From Aspergillus flavus (Eukaryota > Ascomycota > Eurotiomycetes > Eurotiales > Aspergillaceae), in the NCBI RefSeq assembly GCF_009017415.1, contig NC_092405.1:1116001-1180000 (forward strand): 64,000 bases of DNA. The letters are read 5' to 3'. The translations under genes and the position numbers were made by a program. The notes under the pieces were generated by a model that saw only the letters and a program-made list of their open reading frames with translations, had not been told where the DNA came from and did not search any database. Shown here in pieces: positions 1-10,130 of this stretch (position 1 is the first letter of the stretch; the number at the start of each line of letters is the position of its first letter).

Positions 1-1006
1 TCTGACCTGATCGACAATAAGTATGAACAGGTGGATTTGACAAAGGAAAACCCAGTGCAAATCGCAGCCCTCTTGAAGAAGTTCCTCCGTGAGATGCCTG
101 ACCCGCTCTTGACCTTCAAGCTCCATCGCCTATTTGTAGTGTCGCAAAGTAAGTTTTCCCTTCTGCAATCCTCACTCCACAATGGATTATATTCTTACAT
201 ATATTACAGAACTATCGGATCCAGAAAAACAAAAGCGGGTTCTTCACCTTGCCTGTTGCCTGCTTCCCAAAGCTCACCGAGATACCATGGAAGTCCTGTT
301 TGCCTTCCTGAATTGGACGTCATCTTTCTCGCATGTCGATGAGGAATCGGGCAGCAAAATGGACATCCACAATCTTGCCACTGTGATGGCCCCTAACATC
401 CTATACCCGAATGCTAAGAACGGCACTGTTGATGAGAGCTTCCTGGCAATTGAGGCTATTAATGCGCTTATCGCATACAATGATACCATGTGCGAGGTAA
501 GTTGTTTACAGCACGTTCTAGGTGTGTTACAGATACAGATATACTAACATTAAATGATCCAGATTCCTGAGGATTTGCAGTCGGTTCTCACAGACACCAA
601 CTTTTTCAAAGAGAATTCTGAAGTCACCACGAAGGAGATTCTGAAACGTTACGGGGATATCGCACGCGGCAGCTTTTCCCAGAGGCCTGCCAATGGCGGC
701 GAAACCTTTACTATTACGAATCAAAATCGGGGAGCAAACACCCCGACGTCTGCACGTATCGAGACGGATCCATCTCAAGATGCAGCGACACAGTTGCAAG
801 GCTCTGTACGCCATGTACAAGGCCCTCCTGGTCATGCTCATTCAGCTAGTGGTATCCCGGAGTTGGTGCCGGCAACAACAAGCGATAACCGTGAGCGCAG
901 CATCAGCAATGGCAGTCAGCAGAATCCGGTACAGCCAGATGCCCAACCTCAACAGCTGCCTTATAGAGCTCGGCCGGGAGCAGGGCCGATGGGAGTTGCC
1001 GGTTGA
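1..1006 (+). CDS. RhoGAP-domain protein, 3' part
   Basis: The reading frame is open at the left edge, so the 5' part of the gene is outside the window. Exons are 1-148, 210-496 and 563-1006 (292 codons before the stop); the 61 and 66 bp introns have GT/AG ends and the second has a ctaac branch site. The first ~165 residues are the C-terminal half of a RhoGAP domain, with ALLKKFLREMPDPLL followed later by LATVMAPNIL, the conserved region around the structural Asn. The family stimulates GTP hydrolysis by Rho/Cdc42-type GTPases and so controls polarity and wall synthesis; the catalytic arginine finger would lie upstream of the window. The last ~110 residues are rich in Gln, Pro, Gly and Ser and look disordered. 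Which GAP of the family this is cannot be decided from this part. Confidence 0.85.
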
Positions 1007-2216
1007 TATTATGCTACTGTCGCTTCAAGGACGTGTGTCAATCAATCCTCGTTTTCCCTACTTCTTGGTGCTCTGAATACTGTTGGTGTATCATTGGGCC
1101 GTTCAGCGTTCTTTAATCTTTGACAGGTTTGGATGGAGTTCTTTTTCTTTTACTTATATCCTTCTTGTCTCGCATCGCAATAATTCTCAAGGCACAAGCC
1201 AATCAGCCCCACATTTGCTGGTTTTCACGTCCGCTAGATGCCCTTACCTTTACCCTTTCTTGCCTATTCACTGCCTAAAAGTGCAATATCATCATTATAA
1301 TGGTGGGCCTGACTCTTGCCTCTTTGCGTCTTGTTGTTCCTGGGGAACCTTTTGGTTGTCCAGAGTGTCCTGTCTATCATTGCTTACTATACACATTTCT
1401 GGTACCGGAGCGTCCCTATCCCTGATCTCATTGCATTCCAGCTGAAACCTAGCGTGAATATGTGCTCGACCTTTGGACTGTTTTCTTCTTTCAATTCTGA
1501 TCCGTTCTACTCCGGTGTTCTGTTTCTTTTCTCATCAACAGTGTTGTGAGAATTTTTTTTTTTTTTCGTTTTCCAGCCAATTCAGAATGGCTGCAGAGAT
1601 ACCTGTGCTGAGTTTTCTTTTCGACCTTTGACCTGTTCATTTGCATTCTACCTATTCAGCCTACTTGAGCTGATATCCCGGATTGTCTGTGTTGGGTCCA
1701 ATTACATCCATAATTCCATGAGATGTTTAGATTACATACAGCTGTGAGATGACGGGAATCTTTCTACTTCTACCTTCATTCTTGATCTTGGATATTCGTA
1801 AATCCGATCTGGCAGTCCTTGTGTAGAGCTTCGTGTAGAAGGACCATTGCTAGCATCAGAGTGCAAATTCCAATTGCTGTTTCAAGTGCGAACAAAGTTC
1901 AATTCACTAAAATCACATCCAACTAGTCGAAGGATGATAATACCAAACTCCAATGATATAACCCACCAAAAGAACTCATCAAGGAGTTCAGCCTATTTTA
2001 ACAGTGCAGATAAAGCAGCAACAAAGCCTACTACGAACCCAACCGACTCTAGACCCAATTATGCAAGACAAAATAGAAAACGCCAATAGACCCGCTCCAA
2101 CTCCAAAACATCAAAGTTCACACCGTTTCCGTGTTAGCCCCTCGTGGCAGATTTTAGGGCATGTCAAAAGACTATAATTGAATAGGTCCCTTCCTGAAAG
2201 AGGAGATATAGGGCAT
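1007..2216. other. Convergent intergenic region
   Basis: It lies between the stops of the RhoGAP gene and the oppositely oriented borealin gene. It is pyrimidine-rich in its first half, with a T-run near 1553-1566. Short open frames at 1083-1549 have no recognisable motif. I read it as two 3' untranslated regions plus spacer. Confidence 0.5.
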
Positions 2217-3490
2217 TTAAGCGCGTTTGCGGAGGACCCTCCGTCCCGTTGTCGGAGCTTCACCTCCTGCGGGAGCGGCGGTCTTCCTGGTAGCCGACGC
2301 GGCGTTACGTTTGGCAGTTGCGGAAGTCGTTTGGCTATTTGCGACAGCCTTTTTAGCTGTGGAGCTAGCTGTTGATGCGGCTGTCACCTTCCTTGCGTTT
2401 GCACCTGTCCGCGTCGGCTTGGTGACAGTTGTGCCAGATGACGTGGAGGACGAGACACTACCTCTGCGCTCAAGCTGACGGGTAGCGGGTCGTGGCAAGG
2501 GCGACCGTGTCGTCGTCTTAGATGCCGTAGTGGCCCTACTTGCTGGCCTCTTGGATGCTTGCGAAGCGGGTCTGTTTGCTGTTGCTACAGACGGTGTGCC
2601 TTTCGTGGTACGAAGGCGCGCGCTTTCCAGGGATCCGGCCAGGCTAGTTGGCGCAGCCTTGAGTGGACTAGAAGGCTTTAGCGATGGCATCGGCCGTGAG
2701 AGGTAAGAGGAATTCTGAGATTTCTCGGGGGATGCGCGAAGCGGTGATTGTGGATATGTCCTAGAGTTTGATGATTTTGGAGAAAGAATTCTGAAGTCTG
2801 CCCCTCTAACTTCTTGGGAGACGACCCGCGAAGTACCGGCAGCAGCGCCGGGTTTAGCGCGTCTCTTTGGGTTCTTGAGTACATCAAGCTGTTCCCCTGT
2901 CGCAGGGGCATTTTCCTTATCGGAGTAGAGACCTTCGTGACTGGATTATCGGGTTAGTAAGGTTTTCGTCCAGAATATCGCGATGTCAGTGTACCTCTGT
3001 CTCTTCGTCCTGCGCGGACTCGGGCTTGCAGCAGAAGCCTTCCGCATGGCAGGATTAACCGAAATAGCTGCAAAATTTCGTGACCCTTTGATTGGGCTAA
3101 TGAGCTTCCTCGGGGAGGTATTCTCTTGCTGCGCCCGGAGGGCGGCATTGTGCTTTTCCAACAGCTCGCCCATATTTACCTTCCTGAGAGCAATGGGGAT
3201 CCGATTAATGCGTCTTTCAATCCGAGCCCGGAGATCATTTGCTTGAAGCGCATATTGCGCGCGAAGTTTACGAGCCCGCTCGGTGACTACGTTATGGTCA
3301 ATGTCCGTCTTCAGGAAGCAGTACACATTAGGAACATACCCTCTAGCTGCAGATTATCGATAAGTGCCTGTTTTTGGTTTCGGGTTACTCGGAGTCTCTT
3401 CTTAGGAGGACTACCGGTAGGCGTTCTAGCTTCATCGACAGGGTACGCGTCGTCGTCGCGAGACTTTCGTTTGGATGTAAGGGAAGCCAT
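2217..3490 (-). CDS. nbl1: Borealin/Nbl1-like chromosomal passenger subunit
   Basis: Exons in coding order are 3490-3340, 3286-2995 and 2940-2217, giving 388 codons plus stop; the 53 and 54 bp introns have GT/AG ends and the second has a CTAAC branch site. After a basic N-terminus comes a region matching the Nbl1/Borealin N-terminal domain: QALIDNLQLE, then VTERARKLRAQYALQ and RINRIPIALRKVNMGELL (roughly residues 40-95). In the family this helix bundles with survivin/Bir1 and INCENP/Sli15 to place Aurora B at centromeres and the spindle midzone. The rest is long, basic and Ser/Thr/Pro-rich with many SP sites, as expected of a CDK-phosphorylated tail. The final exon has no ATG near its start and is only read correctly through splicing. 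It shares a 406 bp divergent promoter with rpn10. Confidence 0.85.
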
Positions 3491-3896
3491 TATAGTGGGG
3501 GGGCTGGTTCACTTCCGAAAGTTCGAGGGTGTATAAGAGGAAGTCGCTAATTATAGTGAAGAAATTCAGTAATTTGAGCTTGGTGGAGTTGTCGGAGAGC
3601 GAAGGGGTGGAGTGGAAGGAAAGCAAGTATGCGCTTGTTTTATGGGGGATAAACAACCGCTGACTTAATTTGTGGTTAGTCCCGATGGGGGCGGGCAAGT
3701 GTGACATTGATCTCAGCACAGCTCCAACTCTCCTCCCCCCATCACTGCCATCATCATCATCATCTTGCCCCCCATCTTCTACTACCCCCGCAGAACTCTT
3801 CAAGATCGAGGAGAGCTTTATTAATAATATCTTATTTTCTCGTCCTCATTTCCTTTTATTATAAATCTATCTTAATTCCGATAGACCGCCGCCAAG
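3491..3896. promoter_or_regulatory. Divergent promoter nbl1/rpn10
   Basis: This 406 bp stretch separates the two start codons and must hold both promoters. A (TCA)n stretch and C-rich pyrimidine tracts lie near 3719-3790, on the rpn10 side. I see no clear TATA box and no recognised proteasome-gene element. Confidence 0.5.
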
Positions 3897-4921
3897 ATGT
3901 CGCTCGAAGCAACCATGATCATGTTCGTCATCTCCCGTTCAACGCTCTAGCTCCGTACACCCCAACTAACTCATCTGCAGCGTGGATAATAGCGAAAGCA
4001 GTAGGAATGGGGACTATACGTAAGGACCTGTCCCCGGTCAACTCGTGTCTCGCTGCTAACAGCTCCCAGCTCGACAAGATGGCAAGCACAGATCGACGCC
4101 GTCAGTGTCATTCACACCGCCAAGATGCGCGTACATCCCCAGTCAGCCGTCGGACTTATGAGCATGGGTGGAAAGGGTCCTGAGGTTTTGTCGACTTTCA
4201 CCTCCGACTTTGGTGCTATCCTGGCCGGTCTGCACCGCACTAAGATTCACGGCACTGCCCACCTTAGCTCCAGTATACAAGTGGCCGGTGTATGTCTTGA
4301 CTCTATGGTTTTCTATTGCAGAGCTTCCGGCGATGGTGGTGCTAATCATACTCTCTGCTACAGCTCGCTTTGAAACATCGCTCCGAGAAGTCCCAACGCC
4401 AACGCATCATCGTGTTCTCGTGCTCTCCGATCGAAGAAGATGAGAAGTCATTGGTTAAGCTGGCTAAGAAGATGAAGAAGATCAATGTATCTATCGACGT
4501 TATCGCCTTCGGAGACCTCGAATCCGACCAAACTAAGAAGCTTGAGGCGTTCGTCGAGAACGTCAAAGGTGGCGACGGCTCGCACCTAGCCATTATCCCT
4601 CCTGGTCCGAACCTGTTGAGCGAGGAGCTTCAGATGACACCCATTCTGGGCGGCGATGGTGCTGGAGCAGGCGACGCAGGTGCAGGTGGTGAAACCGGCG
4701 ACTTTGGATTCGAAGATGCGGCTGAGAACGATCCCGAATTGGCGTTCGCCCTACGCTTATCTCTGGAAGAAGAGAAGAACCGGCAAGAGAAGGAAAAGCG
4801 GGAGCGGGAGGAGCAAGAACGCAAAGCCAACCTGGTTAATATTCCTGAGGAAGGACAATCAGGTGAATCGAGCGGGAGCAAAGACAAGAAGGAGGACGGT
4901 GACAAGATGGACACCGCGTAG
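3897..4921 (+). CDS. rpn10: 26S proteasome regulatory subunit Rpn10
   Basis: Exons are 3897-3922, 3981-4019, 4070-4289 and 4364-4921, giving 280 residues. The first two exons are only 26 and 39 bp. The N-terminus (MSLEATMIIVDNSE) is the metal-site motif of the Rpn10 von Willebrand A domain, which runs to about residue 190 and contains VGLMSMGGKGPEVL. A ubiquitin-interacting motif follows near residues 218-236 (DPELAFALRLSLEEE). The tail is charged and disordered. Rpn10 sits at the base-lid interface of the 19S particle and captures polyubiquitinated substrates. Length and single UIM fit the fungal form, which is shorter than the two-UIM animal S5a. The gene faces trs23, with 291 bp between their stops. 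Confidence 0.95.
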
Positions 4922-5212
4922 AGAAGGAAACTCAGATAACTTCCTGAGGACGAATTTGATGCATACCCGGCGTTTTATCAATGTGCTTTCGTATTTCCCT
5001 GTATTCTAGAAAGCGATCCTAGTCGATACGCTTTTGGAAGGATGTGATTGAAGTCTATCGTATGTTTCATGACCAACAAAGGCGAAAAAAGAAAATATGT
5101 AATTACAACAAGGACAATTGTCATCAAAGTGCGTCATTAATGTCACCACAAATCGACCTTCCAGCAGTCTATTGTCTCCCAACTCGATCAACAGAAGAAA
5201 TAAAGGGAACGA

Positions 5213-5896
5213 TCAGGTCCTCCCCCTCAACCACCCCGCAAGATGTCGATCAAACGCCTCACATCTGACGGGCATCTCGAGTTGATAGAACGGGTTCTTC
5301 ATCACATAATCCGCATACAGCTCGTAGACCTTCTTCATAACCACGTCAATATTCCCCATCATCGGATCCGTGAATAAAAGGAACTTCGTCCCCGTCAACG
5401 TCTGGAAACACGTCAATCGGAACTTATCCGTCTCAAGACTTTCGAGACCCGTCGCCGGAATCCCCGGGTTGGGAAACGTGAACGCTGATGCCGGAGTAGG
5501 CGGAGTGGGTGTGCCAGGGGTTGAGGGGATATTGGAGGAAGTCGGGGTAGTTGCTGTCGTCGAGGCCGTAGAAAGAGGAAGCTTAGGAGTTATCGTACGA
5601 GTAATGGCATGAACACTACCCACAGCACATAGTCAGCGGTCCAGTTGTAACACAATTGCGTGATCGGTTGATTATCTTCTTTCGGCGGGATGAATTCGAT
5701 CTAATACACATACCCATGAAATGTACCAGCGAGGACGAGATAATCATTTGTGGAGAGCTTGCGCAAGCCGGGCTGGAATTCGCGCTGGTATACTAAGCCA
5801 CCGGCTTTATTGATGATGATAAGTGAGAAGACGGCCCTGGATCAGTTGTCAGATTTCACGTTTGTTTTGCATTGATCGAGGGAGCTTGACGGACAT
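5213..5896 (-). CDS. trs23: TRAPP subunit Trs23 (TRAPPC4, sybindin family)
   Basis: Exons in coding order are 5896-5895 (only the A and T of the start codon), 5836-5714 and 5615-5213, giving 175 residues. The protein begins [15 protein letters not shown], the conserved first strand of sybindin-like TRAPP subunits, and ends with [16 protein letters not shown] and [20 protein letters not shown] is the tethering complex and Ypt1/Rab1 exchange factor at ER-Golgi and Golgi membranes. Between the two conserved blocks lies a fungal insert of about 40 Ser/Thr/Pro/Ala residues. The first intron (5837-5894, GTCCGT donor, CTGAC branch site, CCAG acceptor) interrupts the ATG itself; this is the only splice I could find that gives the conserved N-terminus an initiator. 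If that intron is wrong, exon 1 is unknown; exons 2 and 3 are secure. Confidence 0.85.
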
Positions 5897-6168
5897 AGTG
5901 GGTGGGGAGGATGTGGACGGTTATATCTTAGTTCATCGATAGGTTGCTATTATTTGTGCGACAGCGCCTGGATAAACTGGGGGCCGCGGGGAATTGGTGG
6001 TGGTGAGATTAGGTTTTTGAGGTGTTCATGGCATCATTATGGTTTATCTGATCACTCCGAAATGTATCGGCGGATAGCATGCGGAGGTGGTGGTGGAAGG
6101 TCCTTATGTTACGCCTTGCAGTTGCAATAGGTTAATCAAGCACTATTTTAAACCAACTTTCAACAATT

Positions 6169-6271
6169 GCGGGGATAGCTCAGTTGGGAGAGCGTTAGAC
6201 TGAAGTTTACTTCGATCAGATAACCCACCTTGGGTATCTAAAGGTCGCCGGTTCGATCCCGGCTCACCGCA
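6169..6271 (+). tRNA. tRNA-Phe (GAA), intron-containing, copy 1
   Basis: The cloverleaf reads from GCGGGGATAGCTCAG to the T-arm GGTTCGATCC and ends with discriminator A; the flank is T-rich, as expected for a Pol III terminator. The anticodon arm is TTAGA-CTGAAG-intron-A-TCTAA, with anticodon GAA. The 30-base intron (6206-6235) follows position 37, the canonical place. The intron's CTTC can pair with GAAG across the anticodon, and ACCCA/TGGGT forms a second hairpin. The acceptor stem has one mismatch, G5 against A68. Two more genes with identical mature sequence lie at 8185 and, on the minus strand, at 10910. Confidence 0.95.
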
Positions 6272-6879
6272 ATTTCTTTTTCTTTTTGCAAATCGTTCTT
6301 TCTACCTCGAGGATACTCTTAGGGACAGACTTACTCGAGGTTCTATGTGTGCATTACGGTCTCGTTGCATCCGGCAATCATGTTCTTAAGAACTTCATCG
6401 CCAGAGATAAACTGAACTGGGACCTTGGTGGTGACGTTCTTTGCGCTGAGATAGAAGCAGCGGGACGGATGGACAGGTTCCCGTATATTATTTTCCCCAG
6501 GGGACTTGCTACTACGCTGATATGCATAAGATTTGAAATTAGCAGGGTCTGTGGCTATAGCGGCAGTATCTGCACAGGAACTTCTGCAATATATACTTAC
6601 AGGCGGGCGATGTTGGCGGGGAGAAAGCAGTGGAAGACATAGTCGATGTCAAGCTATATTCAAGTTTCCTGATTCTAGAAGCTCTTGATACCGTATCCTC
6701 GGCTACAGAAAACATTGCAAGGATGAACTCTTCGTGAGACAGCGATGAAGATATTGGAGTCGTCATCTGGCTTACTCAATAGCCTATGCTGCTCAACACA
6801 ACGACCTCGTCTGCGGGTAACAGGGAGGGACGGGGCAATGGCTGCTGGCTTTAAGAGGGTCCCAGGAACGGTTGGACCT
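6272..6879. other. Spacer between tRNA copy 1 and the GAAA tract
   Basis: An open frame of 118 codons (6286-6642) starts in the tRNA terminator region and has no recognisable domain. I see no supported gene in this stretch. Confidence 0.4.
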
Positions 6880-6966
6880 AAAAAAAAAAAAAAAAGAAAG
6901 AAAGAAAGAAAGAAAAAGAAAAAGAAAGAAAGAAAGAAAGAAAAAGAAAAAGAAAGAAAAGAAAAG
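6880..6966 (+). repeat. Poly-A/(GAAA)n microsatellite
   Basis: A run of about 15 A is followed by GAAA units mixed with A5G units, purine-only on this strand for about 87 bases. It lies immediately before the P-loop of the decayed NTPase. In the relic's frame it would read as an uninterrupted Lys/Arg/Glu run, which is not part of any known NTPase of this type. Confidence 0.95.
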
Positions 6967-6969
6967 CGG

Positions 6970-7461
6970 GCAGTTTTCTGTCCTGGCACACCTGGAGCCG
7001 GGAAGACCACACTGACATCTATCATAATTGAACACCTCCTGGTAGATTTTCTGAGTAATGACGGCATTGCCGTTGGATACATATATTGCTCCTACCAGCT
7101 GCGGAGAGAATAAAGTCCCGAAGATAAGTCATGGTCCTAGTTTCAAGCCTCGTGTTCGGGAAACATATCATTCCACCATCGAATTGTTCCCCGGGTGCTT
7201 TTCAGAATCGACGCTTTAGATGAGTATATTACCCCAGAGAGGGAAGGACCAAGGAGGCTACTATTGGGAGTTTTCAATCTTCACAACAGGAGTCAATTGA
7301 ACCTTGATGCAACATCACACTTTCTAACGGAGATTACTCCACAGTTCAGGGGATATCTATGGCAGTAGAGCCAAGCTACAGATGATGATACCCAACGCTA
7401 CATTCCCACTCAGAATCCTCGGCTTTGCCGTTTACAGGTCTCGAGATACCAGGGGTAATAA
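6970..7461 (+). pseudogene. Relic of a fungal NLR-type P-loop NTPase (NACHT-like)
   Basis: One frame reads VFCPGTPGAGKTTLTSIIIE, a good Walker A motif (bases 6985-7008) of the style that starts the NTPase domain of fungal NACHT/ankyrin proteins. Further on in the same frame come RIDALDEY, like the Walker B ALDEC of that family, and then FNLHNRSQLNLDATSHFLTE and FRGYL, where the family has its ATSR sensor region. The frame is broken by stops at 7111, 7138, 7366 and 7456-7461. No N-terminal effector domain or C-terminal repeats are recognisable. The stop at 7111 sits where a Gln codon is expected, so a C-to-T change is plausible. In the family the NTPase acts as a switch for heterokaryon-incompatibility-type or innate responses; this copy cannot encode that. 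Confidence 0.7.
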
Positions 7462-8184
7462 TGATTCAACTCTGACCCCTCGTCGTAGGCGAGGAGTGGG
7501 ATACTCTTATCACTGCTCTTATATCTGTCTATATATAGTAAGGTGTTACTTCTCGATGGACTGGGAGCTTCGTCAAGGCCTGCGTTCGCCAATGCTTGTT
7601 ATTTTGTTTTGCGGCCCACCACCTGGACACCTATAAATGACCCAATCATCTCTGCTGGAATACCTTCATGTATTCAGGGGAGGAGGGCAGGAGAAAGGAA
7701 AAGAAGAAGGGGGGAGGGGAGGGGGGGTGACTTAGTCTACGTGAAGCTTTTGCCTTGAGGTATACCATTACCCTGTGGAGGTAACTCCTTGCAAAACTGA
7801 CTCGATGTAGCATGCTGAGGCAGTGTGGAGACTTATGGTTATGGAATGCTAAAAAACATTCCATTCGACTACCTAAAAATGACCGGACACCGTAGGCGTC
7901 TTTAAATGGTAGCTGAAATCGCCGGTTAACATGAAACATATATATTTGACTTTTACCAGGGCGGTAAGGTAGGTCCTCCCATGAGTATAACTTGATCGGA
8001 CCAATAGTACATAGCTTATAGATAGTCAAGTTAGTTAGTTACTGAAATGCCCCTACAAGTTACGCATCTATCTATACTGCCTTTGGTAGCGGTCGGTATG
8101 ATGATGAATGGTCCTTGCCTCTAGTAGGGTAAATCTTAGGTTTTGCAATATATAGTCAAAATACTACATGCACCTTCATCAACT
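7462..8184. other. Spacer before tRNA copy 2
   Basis: It contains a purine-only tract (listed separately) and AT-rich sequence. Short open frames have no motifs. It may include further decayed parts of the NTPase gene that I cannot recognise. Confidence 0.4.
7677..7727 (+). repeat. G-rich polypurine tract
   Basis: About 50 bases of almost only purines, ending in several runs of four to seven G. Such strand-asymmetric tracts can form triplex or quadruplex structures. Nothing here shows a function. Confidence 0.7.
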
Positions 8185-8286
8185 GCGGGGATAGCTCAGT
8201 TGGGAGAGCGTTAGACTGAAGTTTACTTCGATCAGATAGCCCTTATGGGTATCTAAAGGTCGCCGGTTCGATCCCGGCTCACCGCA
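8185..8286 (+). tRNA. tRNA-Phe (GAA), intron-containing, copy 2
   Basis: Mature bases are identical to those of the copy at 6169, including the G5-A68 mismatch. The intron is 29 bases (8222-8250). Its first 16 bases match copy 1, while the second hairpin has changed to GCCC-TTAT-GGGT. A T-rich Pol III terminator follows. Confidence 0.95.
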
Positions 8287-9295
8287 TTTTCTTTTTTCTC
8301 CATCTATATCTTTATCTATACGGCTCCTCCTGTGACTTTTTTGCTTTCCAAGATCTCGTCACTCTACCCGATAGTTAAAAATTACCTCTTCTTCTTCACC
8401 CACATATCAGACTTTTGTTATTATTGGTTAGTAGTTCTTCATATTATTTCGCGTAGTGACGTCCTACGTCCACTCGATCTCACAAGCTGTTTCATAATGT
8501 ACCCGTGCAATATCATACCTCTCGACATACCCAGTCGCAACCTTCACGCGTATCACTTAGCCGATAGCTTACGACTCAGAGAAAATGAGTAAATATAGTC
8601 ATACGAAATATATGCCCGTCAGCAACAAGGCCCCCGCCAGAAGCTATGGAGCACATCCCTGATTTGAAGACCCTACAAATGCTGGATATGCTCTACCGCA
8701 GGGTCCATTGATCCGATCTGGTTATTGACGCCGAGATGACGCTAGTACTATATGAGAACTTAAGACCTTGAAAGCCGAAAGGCCGAAGCAGATCTCGGAG
8801 ATACTTGATATCGGATGCAACCATCCGAGCGATCTCTATGTCCGACTACACTGCATTGTCAAAAACGATAGTACCTTCCTGCCTGGTTAGTTCATGAATT
8901 GTGTTCTGGATATAATTTATTGTCACTCTACTGCTGCGGAGACTAAATTGCCAGTCAAACAATGCTAGGATCTATAGCCATCAATGGCGTTTCTCGGTTC
9001 ATGTGCTCTACGAGACATGGGGTATGGACTTCAGCAATAGGTTTTGCCTGTAGCGTGCGGGACTCAACTAGGTATTTCGTCATAGCTGCTATATCTCACG
9101 TACGTAAGACTCAGTATACTAGGCGATGTCCGAGGCGGAGTATGCTAATGTGAGTTAGTAAACTCCGAAGTATGAGGGTCAAAAGACATAAATACATGGC
9201 CTTCCCTGAGAGAACAAAGACCCTTGACCTAACACCCTCACAAAAATCGGAAGATATTCACCAACTTCAATCAGTCATCAGCAGCAACATTCACA
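8287..9295. other. Spacer between tRNA copy 2 and the methyltransferase gene
   Basis: No supported gene. A fragment around 8630-8880 can be read in several frames as protein-like text but with stops and frame changes, and I cannot assign it. The last ~110 bases form the promoter and leader of the methyltransferase, with an AT-rich cataaatac near 9187. Confidence 0.4.
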
Positions 9296-10130
9296 ATGTC
9301 CAAGGAAGAAGTGAGTCCAACGCTTCATGCATTTCGATAATTCTGTGATACTCATAGAAACCAGACCATCGAAGCCAAGGCCAGGGCTCTCCATGAGCAC
9401 ATCTTCTCTAAGCCAGAGGATACTTATGCCGGCAAGCCCTGGGATGTGGTGAAAGCTATCAACGACTTTGCGGACGAAAGCCGCATGATGACCTTCAAGA
9501 ATGCCAAGATCGAAGCTTCCAGGCAGCAAATAGCAAAGATCCAGCCAGCCCCTAAGACCTTTATCGAATTTGGTGGATATGTTGGGGCCTCAGCCATCGC
9601 CTGGGGTGCTATTCTGCGTGAACTCAACAATACAGATAGTGCAGTTGACGTCAATGTATACACATTTGAGCTGAGCCCGGTCAACGCTGGTATTGCACGG
9701 GATCTCATTCGGCTAGCCGGCTTGGAGAACACCGTGCATGTTCTCGAAGGACCAGCTGCAGACTCGCTGAAGCGGTTATTCGAAGAGGGGAAGTTGAAGG
9801 AGGCGGGCGTGGATGTAGCCTTTTTCGACCACTGGGAGCAGTTCTACCTCCCGGATCTGCAGCTTTGCGAGGATCTAGGCTTGTTCAGGAAGGGCTCCAA
9901 AGTCATTGCTGATAACACGGATTTCCCGGGTGCACCTGCCTACCTTGAGTATGTGAAATCTGGTGGGCGGCAAGGCGGGTCTTATCGTTATGAGACTGAG
10001 TCTATTGAGACTGCCTCGAACTGTGGTCCTGTGAGTTCCCCCTACCTATACCTGAATATTTGCGTGGTTGTTGGTACTGATTGTTTTTCAGAGCATCGTC
10101 GAGGTTAGCACTGTTATTAATGCTCAGTGA
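9296..10130 (+). CDS. Catechol O-methyltransferase-like protein
   Basis: Exons are 9296-9310, 9365-10030 and 10092-10130, giving 239 residues; introns are 54 and 61 bp with GTGAGT donors. The fold is a class I SAM methyltransferase of the catechol OMT family. FIEFGGYVGASA is the SAM-binding glycine motif, and the metal-binding aspartates are D160 in FFDHWEQFYLPDL and D188-N189 in VIADNT. Their 28-residue spacing is the same as between D141 and D169 in rat COMT. The Lys that follows the first DHW in active COMT (K144) is Glu163 here, so catalysis may differ or be lost. No signal peptide is visible, so it is probably cytosolic. It stands alone between two tRNA-Phe genes with no visible biosynthetic partner, and its substrate is unknown. 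Confidence 0.85.

Noticed and set aside
1083..1549. Overlapping open frames of 120 and 77 codons after the RhoGAP gene
   Set aside because: Pyrimidine-rich 3' sequence translating to Ser/Leu/Phe-rich text with no motif or splice pattern.
6286..6642. 118-codon frame after tRNA copy 1
   Set aside because: It starts inside the Pol III terminator region, lacks any family resemblance and has no supported promoter.
8630..8880. Protein-like fragment upstream of the methyltransferase
   Set aside because: Readable only by switching frames and through stops; too short to assign to any family.
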